Assembly (NCBI RefSeq): GCF_019972815.1
Contig: NZ_BPPA01000003.1
Coordinates: 62,001 to 126,000 of the forward strand
Direction of reading: 5' to 3'
Length of the DNA stretch: 64,000 nucleotides
Origin: Lactobacillus huangpiensis
GTDB lineage: Bacteria; Bacillota; Bacilli; Lactobacillales; Lactobacillaceae
The position numbers and the translations under genes were made by a program. The notes beneath the pieces are model-generated. The model had not been told where the DNA came from, did no database searches, and was given only the letters and a program-made list of their open reading frames with translations. This document shows positions 27,979 through 38,273 of the stretch, in pieces (within the stretch, counting starts at the first letter, position 1; every line of letters begins with the position of its first letter).

Positions 27979-29184
27979 ATGTCAGAAAACAGTAATCAAT
28001 TTTTAGATGCATTAAAGCAAATGCAAGGAGTTGAGGTCGGAGATATTGTAGATGTTGAAGTATTAGACGTTGAAGAAGGTCAAATCGATGTTGGTGTTGA
28101 AAATGCCGGTATTGAAGGTGTAATTCCTCGTCGTGAATACACTTCGGATCGCAACGTTGACCTACGTGAGGCAGTTAAGCCTGGAGATAAGCTTAAAGCT
28201 TTAGTTTTAAGAAAAGCCGGCGGTGACAAAGAAAATGGTGAATTTTTCTTCTCAGTTACTCGCTTAAAGGAAAGAGAAGCTTACGATGAATTGCAAAAGG
28301 ACTTTGAAGAAGGCAAGACAATTGAAGGTACAGTAACTTCTTCAGTTCGTGGCGGTTTATTAGTTGATGTGGGTACAAGAGGATTTCTACCTGCTTCATT
28401 GATTTCAAATCGTTATGTTTCAGACCTTAAGCCATTTATTGGTAAAACGATGAAACTCAAGATTACGGAGATTGATCCAAGTAAGAACCGTTTGATTCTC
28501 TCTCACAAAGACTTAATTGAAGAAGAACGTGAAGAAGCTTTTGATAATGTTGCATCACAATTAGTTGTGGGTGACGTTGTTGAAGGTAAGGTTTCTCGTC
28601 TGACTAACTTTGGTGCTTTTGTTGATGTAGGCGGTGTGGACGGTTTAGTTCATATATCCGAGATTTCATATAAACATGTTGACAAGCCAAGCGATGTTTT
28701 AAAGGCAGGTCAAGATGTAAAAGTTAAAGTAATTGGTATTGATGATGATAGACATCGCATCTCCCTTTCAATTAAGCAAACTGAACCTTCTCCATTCGAA
28801 CAAGCTACAGCTGACTTACACGAAGGCGATGTATTTGAAGGTGAAGTTAAGTCTTTAACTAACTTCGGAGCTTTTGTTGAAGTTGCTGATGGTATTCAAG
28901 GTTTAGTTCATGTTTCAGAAATATCATATAAACACGTAGACAAGCCTAGTGATGTTTTAAAAGTTGGTCAAAAAGTTAAAGTAAAAGTTTTAAATATTGA
29001 CCCTAATGAACGTCGCATTTCACTTTCTATGAAAGCTGCTGAACCTAAGAACTCTGATGGCGAGGGAAATCGCTCACATAATTCTTACAATCACAATTCA
29101 GTTAACAAGAAGTATATGAATAATGATGACAGTGGCTTTGCTTTAGGTGACATCATTGGTGATCAATTAAAGGATCGTCATTAA
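27979..29184 (+). CDS. rpsA: ribosomal protein S1 homologue (four S1 domains)
   Basis: RNA-binding protein with four S1/OB repeats in 401 aa (about 18-90, 108-175, 193-262, 278-348), plus an Asn-rich tail. Repeats three and four are near identical locally (FGAFVDVGG and FGAFVEVAD, each followed by LVHVSEISYKHVDKPSDVLK or a close variant). Low-GC Gram-positive S1 homologues are shorter than E. coli S1 (557 aa), so the four-domain form is expected; its necessity for initiation is less clear. The start follows GGGAGGT. Confidence 0.94.
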   Translation: MSENSNQFLDALKQMQGVEVGDIVDVEVLDVEEGQIDVGVENAGIEGVIPRREYTSDRNVDLREAVKPGDKLKALVLRKAGGDKENGEFFFSVTRLKEREAYDELQKDFEEGKTIEGTVTSSVRGGLLVDVGTRGFLPASLISNRYVSDLKPFIGKTMKLKITEIDPSKNRLILSHKDLIEEEREEAFDNVASQLVVGDVVEGKVSRLTNFGAFVDVGGVDGLVHISEISYKHVDKPSDVLKAGQDVKVKVIGIDDDRHRISLSIKQTEPSPFEQATADLHEGDVFEGEVKSLTNFGAFVEVADGIQGLVHVSEISYKHVDKPSDVLKVGQKVKVKVLNIDPNERRISLSMKAAEPKNSDGEGNRSHNSYNHNSVNKKYMNNDDSGFALGDIIGDQLKDRH

Positions 29185-29191
29185 ATTTAAT

Positions 29192-29221
29192 AAAAAAGCC
29201 GACTTTAGAGTCGGTTTTTTT
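29192..29221 (+). terminator. rpsA terminator
   Basis: AAAAAGCCGACT / AGTCGGTTTTTT with loop TTAG, followed by T. Confidence 0.9.
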
Positions 29222-29243
29222 ATTTGTAAAAGGAGGCTGAAAA

Positions 29244-30554
29244 ATGGTTTTACCTGTAGTTGCAATTGTAGGACAGCCTAATGTTGGTAAATCAACGCTT
29301 TTCAACCGTATTATTAATCAACGTTTAGCAATAGTGGAAGATAAACCTGGGGTTACCAGAGATCGTAATTATGCTCCAGCTGAGTGGTTAGGTCATAAAT
29401 TTGATTTAATAGATACTGGTGGAATTACCTGGGAAGATAGTAATATTGAAGAAGAAATCAGAGCACAGGCAGAAATAGCAATTGAAGAAGCCGACGTCAT
29501 CCTATTTTTAACTAATGTTACAAATCATGTTACTAACCTCGATGAACGCATAGCTCAGATGCTTTATCAAACTAAAAAACCGGTAATTTTAGCGGTTAAC
29601 AAAGCAGATAATCCTGAACAGCGTATGGACATTTATGACTTTTATAGTTTAGGTTTTGGTGATCCGATTCCAATTTCGAGTGTGCATGGTACAGGTATTG
29701 GAGATTTGCTGGATCAAATAGTGGCCAGCTTGCCCAAAGACATAAGCTTGAATAATAATGAGCAAATATCATTTAGTGTTATTGGTCGACCAAATGTAGG
29801 TAAATCCTCAATTGTCAATCGTCTAGTAGGCGAAAAAAGAGTGATCGTAAATAACGAAGAAGGAACTACCCGAGATGCAGTCGATACTCCATTTAAAACC
29901 CAGGATGGCACGAAATTCAGAATTGTAGATACTGCTGGCATAAGACGTAGAGGAAAAGTTTACGAAAAAACTGAAAAATATTCTGTAATGAGAGCAATGG
30001 GTGCCATTGAGCATTCTAATGTTGTATGTTTGGTACTTGACGCAAGTACAGGCATTAGGGAGCAGGATAAACATGTTGCAGGATATGCTCATGATGCTGG
30101 GCGAGGCATCATTATTTTAGCCAATAAATGGGATTTACCAAAGAAAACCAGTAATAGCGGCAAGGACTTTGAACAAACTATTCGAACTGAATTTCAGTAT
30201 CTTGACTATGCTCCAATCTTGTTTGTTTCTGCTAAAACTGGTCAAAATATAGAAAAGATTCCGAAACTAGTACAAAAAGTTTATCGAAATCAACAACAAA
30301 GAATTAAGTCCAGTGTATTAAACGATTTATTATTAGAAGCAAGCAAATTGGTTCCAACACCAATGATCAAAGGCAAGAGATTACGAGTTTATTATATGAC
30401 CCAGGTATCTACTAATCCGCCGACATTTGTAGTTTTCGTAAATGATCCTGAATTAATGCATTTTTCTTATCAACGCTTTTTGATCAATCAGCTACGTGAA
30501 AATTTTGATTTTGATGGAACCCCCATTAAGATAATTGCACGAAAAAGAAAATAG
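29244..30554 (+). CDS. der: ribosome biogenesis GTPase Der (EngA)
   Basis: Double GTPase needed for 50S assembly. The 436 aa hold two G domains in tandem, each complete: GQPNVGKST / DTGGI / NKAD in the first and GRPNVGKSS / DTAGIRR / NKWD in the second, plus the C-terminal KH-like domain. The ATG follows AAAGGAGG. hup follows after 184 bp with its own promoter. Confidence 0.98.
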   Translation: MVLPVVAIVGQPNVGKSTLFNRIINQRLAIVEDKPGVTRDRNYAPAEWLGHKFDLIDTGGITWEDSNIEEEIRAQAEIAIEEADVILFLTNVTNHVTNLDERIAQMLYQTKKPVILAVNKADNPEQRMDIYDFYSLGFGDPIPISSVHGTGIGDLLDQIVASLPKDISLNNNEQISFSVIGRPNVGKSSIVNRLVGEKRVIVNNEEGTTRDAVDTPFKTQDGTKFRIVDTAGIRRRGKVYEKTEKYSVMRAMGAIEHSNVVCLVLDASTGIREQDKHVAGYAHDAGRGIIILANKWDLPKKTSNSGKDFEQTIRTEFQYLDYAPILFVSAKTGQNIEKIPKLVQKVYRNQQQRIKSSVLNDLLLEASKLVPTPMIKGKRLRVYYMTQVSTNPPTFVVFVNDPELMHFSYQRFLINQLRENFDFDGTPIKIIARKRK

Positions 30555-30601
30555 TTTGTATCTACCAAATGCATAAAAATCACATTTTTAGTTTAAATTG
30601 C

Positions 30602-30630
30602 TTGTTGTATCAGGGGTTTTGTGCTATTTT
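30602..30630 (+). promoter_or_regulatory. hup promoter
   Basis: TTGTTG (30602-30607), a 17-bp spacer and TATTTT (30625-30630) with TGC immediately before it, an extended -10. The predicted start is near 30637, giving a leader of about 100 nt. Confidence 0.6.
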
Positions 30631-30635
30631 GAAAT

Positions 30636-30715
30636 CAAGGAAATAGTGATTTAAATAATCATTTATTCCTTGTTTCTCAATTGAGGAATTAATTAGGAAT
30701 CTTAAAATAAGATTC
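30636..30715 (+). other. structured leader of hup mRNA
   Basis: Three consecutive hairpins: CAAGGAA (30636-30642) with TTCCTTG (30666-30672) and an inner GTGATT/AATCA pairing; the palindrome CTCAATTGAG (30676-30685); and GAATCTTA-AAA-TAAGATTC (30697-30715), an 8-bp perfect stem. None has a terminator T-run, and the strong ribosome-binding site follows 9 nt later. Such 5' stems can stabilise an abundant mRNA; the role here is inferred. Confidence 0.5.
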
Positions 30716-30738
30716 AAGTTTCAGGAGGTGATTTCCCA

Positions 30739-31014
30739 ATGGCAAATAAGGCAGAATTAGTCACTGAAGTTGCATCAAAGACAAAATTAACTAAAAAGGA
30801 TGCAGCTGCAGCAGTTGATGCAATTTTTAGTTCTATCCAAGATGACCTTTCTAAAGGTAAGAAAGTACAATTGATTGGTTTTGGAACTTTTGAAGTGCGT
30901 AAGCGTGCAGCCCGTAAAGGACGTAATCCACAAACTGGCAAAGAAATTCAAATTCCAGCAAGTGTTGTACCAGCATTTAGACCCGGTAAAGCTCTTAAAG
31001 AAGCTGTTAAATAG
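30739..31014 (+). CDS. hup: DNA-binding protein HU
   Basis: Nucleoid protein that bends DNA as a dimer. 91 aa with the HU signature [21 protein letters not shown] in the DNA-binding arm region (positions about 46-66). AGGAGGTGAT at 30723-30732 is nearly ideal for the 16S rRNA tail, so high expression is expected. It is monocistronic. Confidence 0.98.
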   Translation: MANKAELVTEVASKTKLTKKDAAAAVDAIFSSIQDDLSKGKKVQLIGFGTFEVRKRAARKGRNPQTGKEIQIPASVVPAFRPGKALKEAVK

Positions 31015-31030
31015 CTTAATAGTTTTATCT

Positions 31031-31065
31031 AAAAAGATGGTGGCTAATTCGCCATCATCTTTTTG
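31031..31065 (+). terminator. hup terminator
   Basis: AAAAAGATGGTGGC pairs with GCCATCATCTTTTT, one wobble, loop TAATTC, with a T-run in the 3' arm. Confidence 0.9.
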
Positions 31066-31127
31066 TGTGTTATCATTTAAACTGATTAAGTTGGGTAATA
31101 TAGATAGTTAGTAATGGAGGAATAAGA

Positions 31128-32381
31128 ATGAGCTACTCTGAAAAGCTTCTTGATGCAATTGAGCAGCAGGATTTTTCTCAAGAAAAAATATTATTAGAAA
31201 AAGCTTTAGAAAAGGATAAACCTGAAATATTAGCCTCATTGGCAGAAAATCTAGTAGGATTGGGTTTTTCAGATCTGGCGAAAGAAATATATCGCAGTTT
31301 AATTGCTCGTTTTCCCCGAGAGGACATTTTCAAAATATATTTAGCAGAGATTTTATTAAATGACGGTAAAGATGAAGATGGTCTTACTCTGCTTTATAAT
31401 ATTGCTCCTGATTCTTCCTCTTATCTTGACAGCTTATTAGTTCAAGCTGATTATTATCAAACCAATGGGTTGATTGAAACAGCCTATAAAAAACTGCTAG
31501 AGGCAGAAAAAATTGCCCCAGATGAGGATGTTGTAAAGTTCGGTTTGGCTGAACTCGATTATCTCAGTGGTAACTACGAACAGGCTCTTAACAGATATCA
31601 AGATTTGATAAAACGACATAAAACTTTTAGTGAAGTAAATTTAAACGATCGTCTTTTTCAAACCCTTGCAAAATTAGGACGGTATGAAGAGGCCGGTGAA
31701 GTTATTGCCAAAAATGGCAATGATATTCTTGACATTGATAGTAAATATCAGGCTGCATTAGTCATGTTAGCATTGAACAAAGACGATCAGGCAATTAAAT
31801 ATTTGAATGAAGTAATTGATCAGAGTCCCGATTATGTAAATGCATACCGTTTACTTACTACAGCTTACGAGCATAAAAACAATAATGAGCAGGAATTACG
31901 TTCTGCTCAGGCAGGTATTGCATACAATGAGTTAGATCCTGTTTTGTACAAAAAGGGTGCGCAGGCAGCAGTTAAATTGAACGAATTGGATACTGCTGAA
32001 AACTTGCTAAAAAAAGGTATTAAAAATATTCCTGAAAGTTTAGATTTACGCACACAGTTGTCTAATCTTTATGTTAAAGAAAATAAAAATGATGAAAATA
32101 TTGCACTTTTTGCCAAAGTTGACGATGAGGATCTGGAAGCTCAAGTTCACTGGAATTTAGCTCTTTCTTACCAAAATTTAGATCAGAGCGCAAAAGCCAA
32201 AAGTGAATTTTTACTGGCTTATCCTGAATTTAAAAATAACAGTGCTTTTTTAAAACAAATGATTCGTTTCTTCAATACTGAGCCAAACTCAAAAGATATT
32301 GTCAAAGAATTATTAAACTCTTATTTGAAACTCGAACCTGAGGATACTGAAATGCAGGAGTTGAATAATGAATTGTTATAA
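31128..32381 (+). CDS. TPR repeat protein
   Basis: A 417-aa cytoplasmic protein built of helical tetratricopeptide-like repeats across nearly its whole length (for example around SPDYVNAYRLLTTAYEHKNN near residue 225). It has no signal peptide or membrane segment. The position after hup and before a separately transcribed unit is shared by lactobacilli and enterococci as I remember, like Bacillus YpiA near hbs. It probably serves as a protein-interaction scaffold; no partner can be named. The ATG follows TGGAGGA. Confidence 0.85.
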   Translation: MSYSEKLLDAIEQQDFSQEKILLEKALEKDKPEILASLAENLVGLGFSDLAKEIYRSLIARFPREDIFKIYLAEILLNDGKDEDGLTLLYNIAPDSSSYLDSLLVQADYYQTNGLIETAYKKLLEAEKIAPDEDVVKFGLAELDYLSGNYEQALNRYQDLIKRHKTFSEVNLNDRLFQTLAKLGRYEEAGEVIAKNGNDILDIDSKYQAALVMLALNKDDQAIKYLNEVIDQSPDYVNAYRLLTTAYEHKNNNEQELRSAQAGIAYNELDPVLYKKGAQAAVKLNELDTAENLLKKGIKNIPESLDLRTQLSNLYVKENKNDENIALFAKVDDEDLEAQVHWNLALSYQNLDQSAKAKSEFLLAYPEFKNNSAFLKQMIRFFNTEPNSKDIVKELLNSYLKLEPEDTEMQELNNELL

Positions 32382-32450
32382 TGATTAAAACAATATATAC
32401 TTTGATGAAAAAGAAAGTTTTTACGCTTCATTTTTATTATTTATAAGTTT

Positions 32451-32495
32451 AACAGGGTAATAAATCAAATTAGATTTATTACCCTGTTGTTTTTA
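32451..32495 (+). terminator. terminator after TPR gene
   Basis: A perfect 16-bp stem AACAGGGTAATAAATC / GATTTATTACCCTGTT with loop AAATTA, then GTTTTT. Confidence 0.88.
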
Positions 32496-32528
32496 TCAGC
32501 TCTCACCAAATTAGCTTGATGGGAAGAA

Positions 32529-33416
32529 TCATTTTCTAATCAAAAGGTGATGGCTTTTTTGTTTATAAGTAAAACCCTCTCCTAAGACTTCATGGACTTC
32601 GATAACGCTAACAAAAGCATGAGGATCTTCTGCAGCAATCAGTTCTTTTACTAATGGAATTTCTCTTGGTGAAACAACAAGATAGATTACAGGTCGTTTG
32701 GTTTGTTTATAACCACCGCGAGCTTCAAGATAAGTAAAACCACGATCTAATTTCAAATCTATCATTTTAGCAATTTGTTGATAATTATCAGAGATAATAA
32801 GCAGACCACGTGCAGAATAGGCTCCTTGCTGGACGGCATCCATAACTTTAGAAAGAATAAATGCAGCTACTAAGGTATACATAATATGCTTGAGGTCTAA
32901 ATATGATAAGGATGATAATAAAATAATCGTGTCGCAGAACAATAAAACTTTGCCAGAAGACATGCCATACTTCATTTGCATAATGCGGGCAATAATATCT
33001 GTGCCACCAGAAGTGCCATTATACCGAAAAACTAAACCCAAGCCTATACCAGAAAGGGTTCCAGCAAGTATGGCAGATAAGAAGAGGTCGTGTTCTAAGT
33101 TCAATTGATATATAATAGGGGTTAAGCGCCAGAACCACAAGAAAAATGACAGCCAAAGAGTTCCCCAGATAGTATAGGCTAAAAGTCTTTTACCCATAAA
33201 ACGATATCCTAGAATTATCAAAGGAATATTTAATAGCAAAGACGACAAACCCATGTTAATGCCCCAGAAGTGTCTCAAAAGCAAAGTAATGCCACTAATA
33301 CCACCATCTGTAAGCCTATTTGGTGCGGAGATCACGTCAAGGCTGAAGCCATAAATCCCACAGCCAATCATGATCATTATAAGTTCAAAAATAATTCTTT
33401 TGTTAATCTTTTTCAT
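32529..33416 (-). CDS. YitT family membrane protein
   Basis: 295 aa with five to six membrane segments in the first 170 residues, the SGGTDI motif near 135, and a soluble C-terminal DUF2179 domain (from about 205). This is the YitT/DUF161 arrangement common in Firmicutes. Function unproved; transport is often suggested. Transcribed against its neighbours, with AAAGAAAG before the ATG at 33416. Confidence 0.88.
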   Translation of the reverse strand: MKKINKRIIFELIMIMIGCGIYGFSLDVISAPNRLTDGGISGITLLLRHFWGINMGLSSLLLNIPLIILGYRFMGKRLLAYTIWGTLWLSFFLWFWRLTPIIYQLNLEHDLFLSAILAGTLSGIGLGLVFRYNGTSGGTDIIARIMQMKYGMSSGKVLLFCDTIILLSSLSYLDLKHIMYTLVAAFILSKVMDAVQQGAYSARGLLIISDNYQQIAKMIDLKLDRGFTYLEARGGYKQTKRPVIYLVVSPREIPLVKELIAAEDPHAFVSVIEVHEVLGEGFTYKQKSHHLLIRK

Positions 33417-33503
33417 GATAATAAAACTTTCTTTATATAAATTGATACTTTAAAATTACCATAAATTAAAAATAAAAACACAGATAAATGAGTTGAGATA
33501 ATA

Positions 33504-34703
33504 ATGATAAAAATAAACAATTTACCACCAATTTTTACAGCCGCTTTTCCCGTGCTCAAGCAGTTAGAGCAAGCTGGTTATGAAGCATATTTTGTAGGAG
33601 GATCGATTCGCGATTTGATTTTAAAAAGACCGATTCACGACATAGATATTGCTACCAGTGCATATCCCGCAGAAGTAAAAAGAATTTTTCCAAAAACTAT
33701 TGATACAGGAATTAAACATGGTACTGTTACTGTTTTAAATGATGGCGCTAGTTATGAAATTACCACATTTAGAACAGAATCGGGTTATCAAGACTTTCGC
33801 CGACCGGATCACGTCACTTTTGTACAAAATCTAGCTGAAGATTTAAAAAGACGTGATTTTACTATCAATGCATTGGCAATGAACAGAACGGGGGAAATAA
33901 TTGATCTTTTCAATGGCTTGGGGGATTTGCAAAAACATCTTATTAAAGCCGTAGGAGATCCCATGAAAAGATTTCATGAAGATGCTTTGCGGATGATGAG
34001 AGCGGTACGCTTCATGAGCCAGCTTAATTTTGACCTTGAATCTAAAACTAAAGAGGCAGTAAGTGATTTACATCAATTACTATCCAAAATTTCTGTCGAA
34101 AGAATCCGTGATGAATTTGTCAAGATGGGCACTGGAACAAATTCCCGAGCTGCCTTCAAAATCTTTTTACAAACTAAGTTAAGTGAAAGCGTGCCTGATT
34201 TTGCTGGTAAAAGTGATTTACTGGCAATTTATCCTAAGTTAAAATTTAACCCCAGTTTGGAAACCAGTCTTTGGTCTATAATTATTATTTTGCTAAAAAT
34301 TTCAGATAACCAAATAGCCCGCTTTATGCGTGATTGGAAAAATTCAAATGCTATGACAGAAAAAGTTAGAAAAATTGTGGCTCTGTTTGATTTGATTTCT
34401 GAAAAATCGCCTTCTGATCTTGAGCTGTTTAATGCCGGTAAAGATATTTTGCTTAACACAATAGACGTGGCGCATATTTTAGGACAGCCGGTCAATTCCG
34501 AAGCATTGGTTGATCGCTATACAGCTTTGCCAATTAAGTCAATGTCAGAATTGGCTATTGACGGTCAATTCTTGATTGCAAACGGCATAAAGCCTGGACC
34601 AAAATTGGGTCAAATTCTTAATCAAATTAAACAAAAGGTAATTTCAGGAGAGTTAGATAATTCTGAGGATGAAATCCAGGATTATTTGCAACAAATAAAT
34701 TAA
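33504..34703 (+). CDS. cca: CCA tRNA nucleotidyltransferase
   Basis: Adds or repairs the CCA end of tRNAs without template. The 399 aa are class II type, with [21 protein letters not shown] (residues about 30-50) holding the two catalytic Asp, [11 protein letters not shown], and a helical C-terminal domain. Its partner in tRNA maturation, rnz, lies at 11 kb. The ribosome-binding site is weak (GAGTTGAGA). Its stop is only 1 bp from the stop of the convergent hemolysin III-like gene. Confidence 0.95.
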   Translation: MIKINNLPPIFTAAFPVLKQLEQAGYEAYFVGGSIRDLILKRPIHDIDIATSAYPAEVKRIFPKTIDTGIKHGTVTVLNDGASYEITTFRTESGYQDFRRPDHVTFVQNLAEDLKRRDFTINALAMNRTGEIIDLFNGLGDLQKHLIKAVGDPMKRFHEDALRMMRAVRFMSQLNFDLESKTKEAVSDLHQLLSKISVERIRDEFVKMGTGTNSRAAFKIFLQTKLSESVPDFAGKSDLLAIYPKLKFNPSLETSLWSIIIILLKISDNQIARFMRDWKNSNAMTEKVRKIVALFDLISEKSPSDLELFNAGKDILLNTIDVAHILGQPVNSEALVDRYTALPIKSMSELAIDGQFLIANGIKPGPKLGQILNQIKQKVISGELDNSEDEIQDYLQQIN

Positions 34704-34704
34704 C

Positions 34705-35373
34705 CTAGACGTAAAGCAGAACAGAAAAAAACATTAAAGTTGATCCTAAAATAACAAATAGGTGCCAAATCACATGAATAAAGGGGATCCTTTTCATTGT
34801 GTACAAAAGTGCACCAACAGTATAAGCTACACCTCCGCTAACTAGTAGCCAAAATCCAACGGGGCTGAGTCGCACATACAAATAGTTACCGGCTAAAATC
34901 ACGAGCCAGCCCATAGCAACGTATAAAATAGTGTCTAATATAACGTGTTTGCCACGATTAAAAATGTAGTAGATGATGCCAAATATCGCGATTATCCAGA
35001 CCAGAGTAAATAGCATTATGCCCCATTTGCCACCTATTGCTACAAGGGAAAAGGGAGTATACGATCCTGCAATCAGCAAAAAAATTGATGAATGATCAAA
35101 AATTTGAAAAACATTGCGAGCCTGAGTGAAGATGAGACTATGAAAAAGCGTAGAGAAAAGATAAAGCAGAAGCAAACAAGAGCCGTAAATAGTGAAAGTA
35201 ACTATTCTTAATGGACTATGTGTTGAAACAGCTTTGATAATTAAAAGTACTAATCCGGCAACTGCCAGGCAAAAACCAATTCCGTGCGTGACAGCACTGA
35301 GGATATTATCTACTATGTAATAAGTTTTGGATCTTTGTTCAGGTTCTTGCCAGATTTTTTGCAATTTCATCAT
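34705..35373 (-). CDS. hemolysin III family (PAQR) membrane protein
   Basis: 222 aa with seven membrane segments. The PAQR/YqfA metal-site pattern is visible: THGIG in the first segment, FHSLIF, and HVIWHLFV in the last. The family name comes from a Bacillus cereus hemolysin, but most members are not shown to lyse cells; ceramidase-like hydrolysis is suggested. Convergent with cca, with no terminator between them, so antisense read-through is possible. Confidence 0.88.
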   Translation of the reverse strand: MMKLQKIWQEPEQRSKTYYIVDNILSAVTHGIGFCLAVAGLVLLIIKAVSTHSPLRIVTFTIYGSCLLLLYLFSTLFHSLIFTQARNVFQIFDHSSIFLLIAGSYTPFSLVAIGGKWGIMLFTLVWIIAIFGIIYYIFNRGKHVILDTILYVAMGWLVILAGNYLYVRLSPVGFWLLVSGGVAYTVGALLYTMKRIPFIHVIWHLFVILGSTLMFFSVLLYV

Positions 35374-35412
35374 GAAACAGTTTGTTCGCTTTCTTTTTTT
35401 TGCTAGTTTTTT

Positions 35413-35421
35413 TGCTATAAT
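35413..35421 (+). promoter_or_regulatory. degV promoter (extended -10)
   Basis: TGC followed by perfect TATAAT (35416-35421) in a T-rich stretch. No clear -35 is seen. Located about 70 bp before the degV start. Confidence 0.5.
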
Positions 35422-35491
35422 AATTTATAATTAATACAGTTCACATTCTATCATAAATGAGAACATCAAATCAGAATTGAGGGCGAGTACG

Positions 35492-36352
35492 TTGTCAGAA
35501 ATAAAAATTTTGACTGATTCTTCCGCGCAGTTAACGCCGGAAGAAATTAAAAAATATCATATTACCGTTGTGCCTTTATCGGTCACAATCGATGGTGATA
35601 CCTATCTTGACGGAGTGGAAATAACCAGACAGCAATTTGTCCAAAAAATGAGTGAATCTAAAAAGTTGCCAACTACGAGCCAACCACCTATAGGAACCAT
35701 GGTTGATACGATTAATGAATTGACTAAAGATGGTAGCGAAGTCATTGGCATATTTTTGGCGAAGGTATTAAGCGGCACGATTGATGCAGCACGTCAGGCA
35801 GTTAAGCTAACCGGTAAATCAGATCTGGTGCATATAGTTGACTCAGAATTAACTGATCGTTCTGAAGGATTTCAGGTTTTGGCAGCTGCACGAGATATTG
35901 CCGCTGGCAAAAGTATTCCTGAAATTTTGGCTCATATTGAAAAAATTAAAAAAACTCAGCGTTTGCATTTACTTATTGTCAATTTAGAAAATGTGGTTAA
36001 AGGTGGACGCCTAGGTCCTTTAGCTGGTAAAATTGTCAACATGCTTAATATACACATTGAATTGCAAATGCCGAATGGTCATTTGAAAATTGCAAAAAAA
36101 GGCAGAGGCAAAAAGTTTTCTTTAGCTTTTGATAAACGCATTTTAGATGAAATTGAGGCCAACAAAGAAAAAATCAAGGAAGTCGGTATCTCATACGTTG
36201 CAACGGGCAGCACACCGCAAAAGCTACTCGATTTTGCCCAAAAAATTAAAGATATTAATTCTAAAATTGATGTTTTAGTGCGAGAAACCAGTCCTATTAT
36301 TGCAACGCATGCAGGGATGGGAGCATACGCAGTTTTGTATTACACGGAGTAA
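35492..36352 (+). CDS. DegV family fatty-acid-binding protein
   Basis: DegV/FakB-type proteins bind a fatty acid and present it to the FakA kinase. 286 aa starting MSEIKILTDSSAQL; the TTSQPPIG loop near residue 58 (lipid carboxylate contact) and the C-terminal THAGMGAYAVLYYTE block are present. I chose the TTG at 35492, 8 nt after GAGGG; the TTG at 35477 is too close to any site. A second family member is on the other strand at 57.5 kb. FakA is not in the window. Confidence 0.88.
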   Translation: MSEIKILTDSSAQLTPEEIKKYHITVVPLSVTIDGDTYLDGVEITRQQFVQKMSESKKLPTTSQPPIGTMVDTINELTKDGSEVIGIFLAKVLSGTIDAARQAVKLTGKSDLVHIVDSELTDRSEGFQVLAAARDIAAGKSIPEILAHIEKIKKTQRLHLLIVNLENVVKGGRLGPLAGKIVNMLNIHIELQMPNGHLKIAKKGRGKKFSLAFDKRILDEIEANKEKIKEVGISYVATGSTPQKLLDFAQKIKDINSKIDVLVRETSPIIATHAGMGAYAVLYYTE

Positions 36353-36355
36353 AAA

Positions 36356-36586
36356 TTGGCATATAGAGAAAGCTTTTATCGCTATTTAATGACACAGCGT
36401 AATGCTGATTCAAATGATGAAGTTGCGCAGTTTGCAAATAATGCACAAAATGATCAGACTTTTCCCAAGCAAGAGCAGAATTATGAAAAACTATCAGATT
36501 ATCTTGAACTTAATGGTGGTTACCTGCCAAGCATGAGTATTTTTGATAAAGCTTATCAAATGTACCGTGAAAAGATGACGTATTAA
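36356..36586 (+). CDS. YozE family SAM-like protein
   Basis: A 76-aa soluble protein, [16 protein letters not shown] at the start and [18 protein letters not shown] near the end, which fits the YozE/UPF0346 family. It begins with TTG, 6 nt after GGAG, directly behind degV (3-bp gap), so it is in the same operon. Function unknown. Confidence 0.87.
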   Translation: MAYRESFYRYLMTQRNADSNDEVAQFANNAQNDQTFPKQEQNYEKLSDYLELNGGYLPSMSIFDKAYQMYREKMTY

Positions 36587-36589
36587 ACT

Positions 36590-36618
36590 AGGGCTCCCAA
36601 GTGATATGGAGCCCTTTT
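36590..36618 (+). terminator. terminator after yozE-like gene
   Basis: AGGGCTCC (36590-36597) pairs with GGAGCCCT (36608-36615), followed by TTT. Confidence 0.75.
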
Positions 36619-36637
36619 GATGTAAGAAAGGCAAAAA

Positions 36638-37477
36638 ATGGTTAATATTCAGTGGTATCCCGGGCATATGAATAAGGCTCGGAATCAGCTTGAGGATAAA
36701 ATGAATTTAATTGATGTCATTGTAGAAGTTTTAGATGCACGAATTCCTCAATCATCACGTAACCCAATGATCGAAAAACTTGTAGGCAGTAAGCCACATT
36801 TGATTATTCTGAATAAAGCTGATTTGGCTGATCCGGTTATGACTAAAAGGTGGCAAAAGAAATATACGACTAATGGCAAGTTTGTTATGGCCATGGATTC
36901 TCTTCATAATACTAACATGCAAGTGTTAGTGAAGATGATTAAAAAAGCTGCTGAAGCTAAAATAAATAAATTAAAACAAAAAGGTGCATCAAGCCCTGTT
37001 ATCAGAGTTGCGATTGCTGGTATCCCCAATTGCGGCAAGTCCACAATTATTAATCGTCTTGTTGGTCGCAATGTCACTCAGGTTGGTAATAAACCGGGAG
37101 TAACCAAGGGGCAAAATTGGCTCAAAACTGCGGATAATATTCAAATTTTAGATACACCTGGCATTTTGTGGCCTAAATTTGAGGATCAAACAGTTGGATT
37201 AAAGCTTGCTGCGCTTGGGGCAATTAAAGATACTGTTTTTAGCGCTGATGATGTTGCCTTATTTTTATTAGCAAAGTTACGCAAGCACTATTTGAATGAT
37301 TTAATCAAATTTGCCCGAACTACTAAAGATGAAATTGAACATATTAATGATACCGATTTGTTATTGGCACTGACTGAAGAATATGGCATGCGTGACGATT
37401 ATGATCGTTTCTCTATGTACTTACTGCAACGTTTACGTAAAGGAAAAATAGGAAGGATTACTTTGGATCGGATATGA
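36638..37477 (+). CDS. rbgA: ribosome biogenesis GTPase RbgA (YlqF)
   Basis: Late 50S assembly factor. 279 aa with circularly permuted GTPase motifs: NKAD (about residue 60) comes before GIPNCGKST (about 128) and DTPGI. The N-terminal [12 protein letters not shown] is the family signature. The 3' end overlaps rnhB by 4 bp (ATGA), the same rbgA-rnhB order as in Bacillus. Confidence 0.96.
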   Translation: MVNIQWYPGHMNKARNQLEDKMNLIDVIVEVLDARIPQSSRNPMIEKLVGSKPHLIILNKADLADPVMTKRWQKKYTTNGKFVMAMDSLHNTNMQVLVKMIKKAAEAKINKLKQKGASSPVIRVAIAGIPNCGKSTIINRLVGRNVTQVGNKPGVTKGQNWLKTADNIQILDTPGILWPKFEDQTVGLKLAALGAIKDTVFSADDVALFLLAKLRKHYLNDLIKFARTTKDEIEHINDTDLLLALTEEYGMRDDYDRFSMYLLQRLRKGKIGRITLDRI

Positions 37478-38229
37478 CAATTGGTGAAATAAAAAAATTT
37501 CTTTCAAAAGGCTCGGTCAATCCAGAAGATTTGAGTATTTTAGAAAACGATACTCGTGTAGGTGTCCAAAAACTCTTACTTAGTTACCATAATCGCCAGC
37601 AAAAATTAGCCAAGAAAAAGGCTGCATTTACAAAAAGGTTTGCTTATGAGAAAACTTTTTGGGCCAAACAGGAGATCGTTGCAGGGGTAGATGAAGTTGG
37701 CAGAGGACCATTAGCTGGTCCTGTTGTGACAGCTGCTGTAATTATTGATGACAGTTTTGATTTGACAGATGTCAATGACTCTAAAAAATTAAGTGTCAAG
37801 CGCCGTCAGGATTTATATCCTTTAATTTTAAAGGAAGCAGTTAGTGTGGCAATTGGCATAAAAAGTCCGCAAGTGATTGATAAAATAAATATTTATGAAG
37901 CAGACCGTTTAGCAATGGCTGAAGCTGTAAAGAATTTAGACGTCAAACCTGACGCTTTGCTGGTTGATGCTATGCAAGTACCAGTTAAATTGCCCCAGGT
38001 CCGATTAATAAAGGGTGACTCAAAATCCAATTCTATTGCTGCTGCTTCAATTGTTGCCAAAGTATTCAGGGATAAATTAATGGCGGACTACGCCAAAATT
38101 TACCCTGAATATCATTTTGATGAAAATGCTGGCTATGGCACTCAAGCTCATCTTCAAGCACTTGAAAAATTTGGTCCAACGCCAATTCATCGTAAAACTT
38201 TCGCACCAGTGAATTCTTTTTATAAATAA
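37474..38229 (+). CDS. rnhB: ribonuclease HII
   Basis: Removes RNA from RNA-DNA hybrids and single ribonucleotides. 251 aa; [13 protein letters not shown] (about 72-84) supplies the catalytic Asp and Glu, with another Asp in LLVDAM, and the C-terminal [11 protein letters not shown] motif. The roughly 60-residue extension before the catalytic domain is usual in Firmicutes. Coupled to rbgA. Confidence 0.97.
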   Translation: MTIGEIKKFLSKGSVNPEDLSILENDTRVGVQKLLLSYHNRQQKLAKKKAAFTKRFAYEKTFWAKQEIVAGVDEVGRGPLAGPVVTAAVIIDDSFDLTDVNDSKKLSVKRRQDLYPLILKEAVSVAIGIKSPQVIDKINIYEADRLAMAEAVKNLDVKPDALLVDAMQVPVKLPQVRLIKGDSKSNSIAAASIVAKVFRDKLMADYAKIYPEYHFDENAGYGTQAHLQALEKFGPTPIHRKTFAPVNSFYK

Positions 38230-38237
38230 AAAATATG

Positions 38238-38273
38238 CCTCCTTTTTACGTATTTGTATTTAGGAGGTTTTTT
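38238..38273 (+). promoter_or_regulatory. hairpin overlapping dprA ribosome-binding site
   Basis: CCTCCT (38238-38243) is complementary to AGGAGG (38262-38267), which is the dprA Shine-Dalgarno site, and TTTTTT follows before the ATG. The structure could act as a weak rnhB terminator and also hide the dprA start from ribosomes. The stem is short (6 bp with an 18-nt loop), so its strength is uncertain. Confidence 0.45.
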
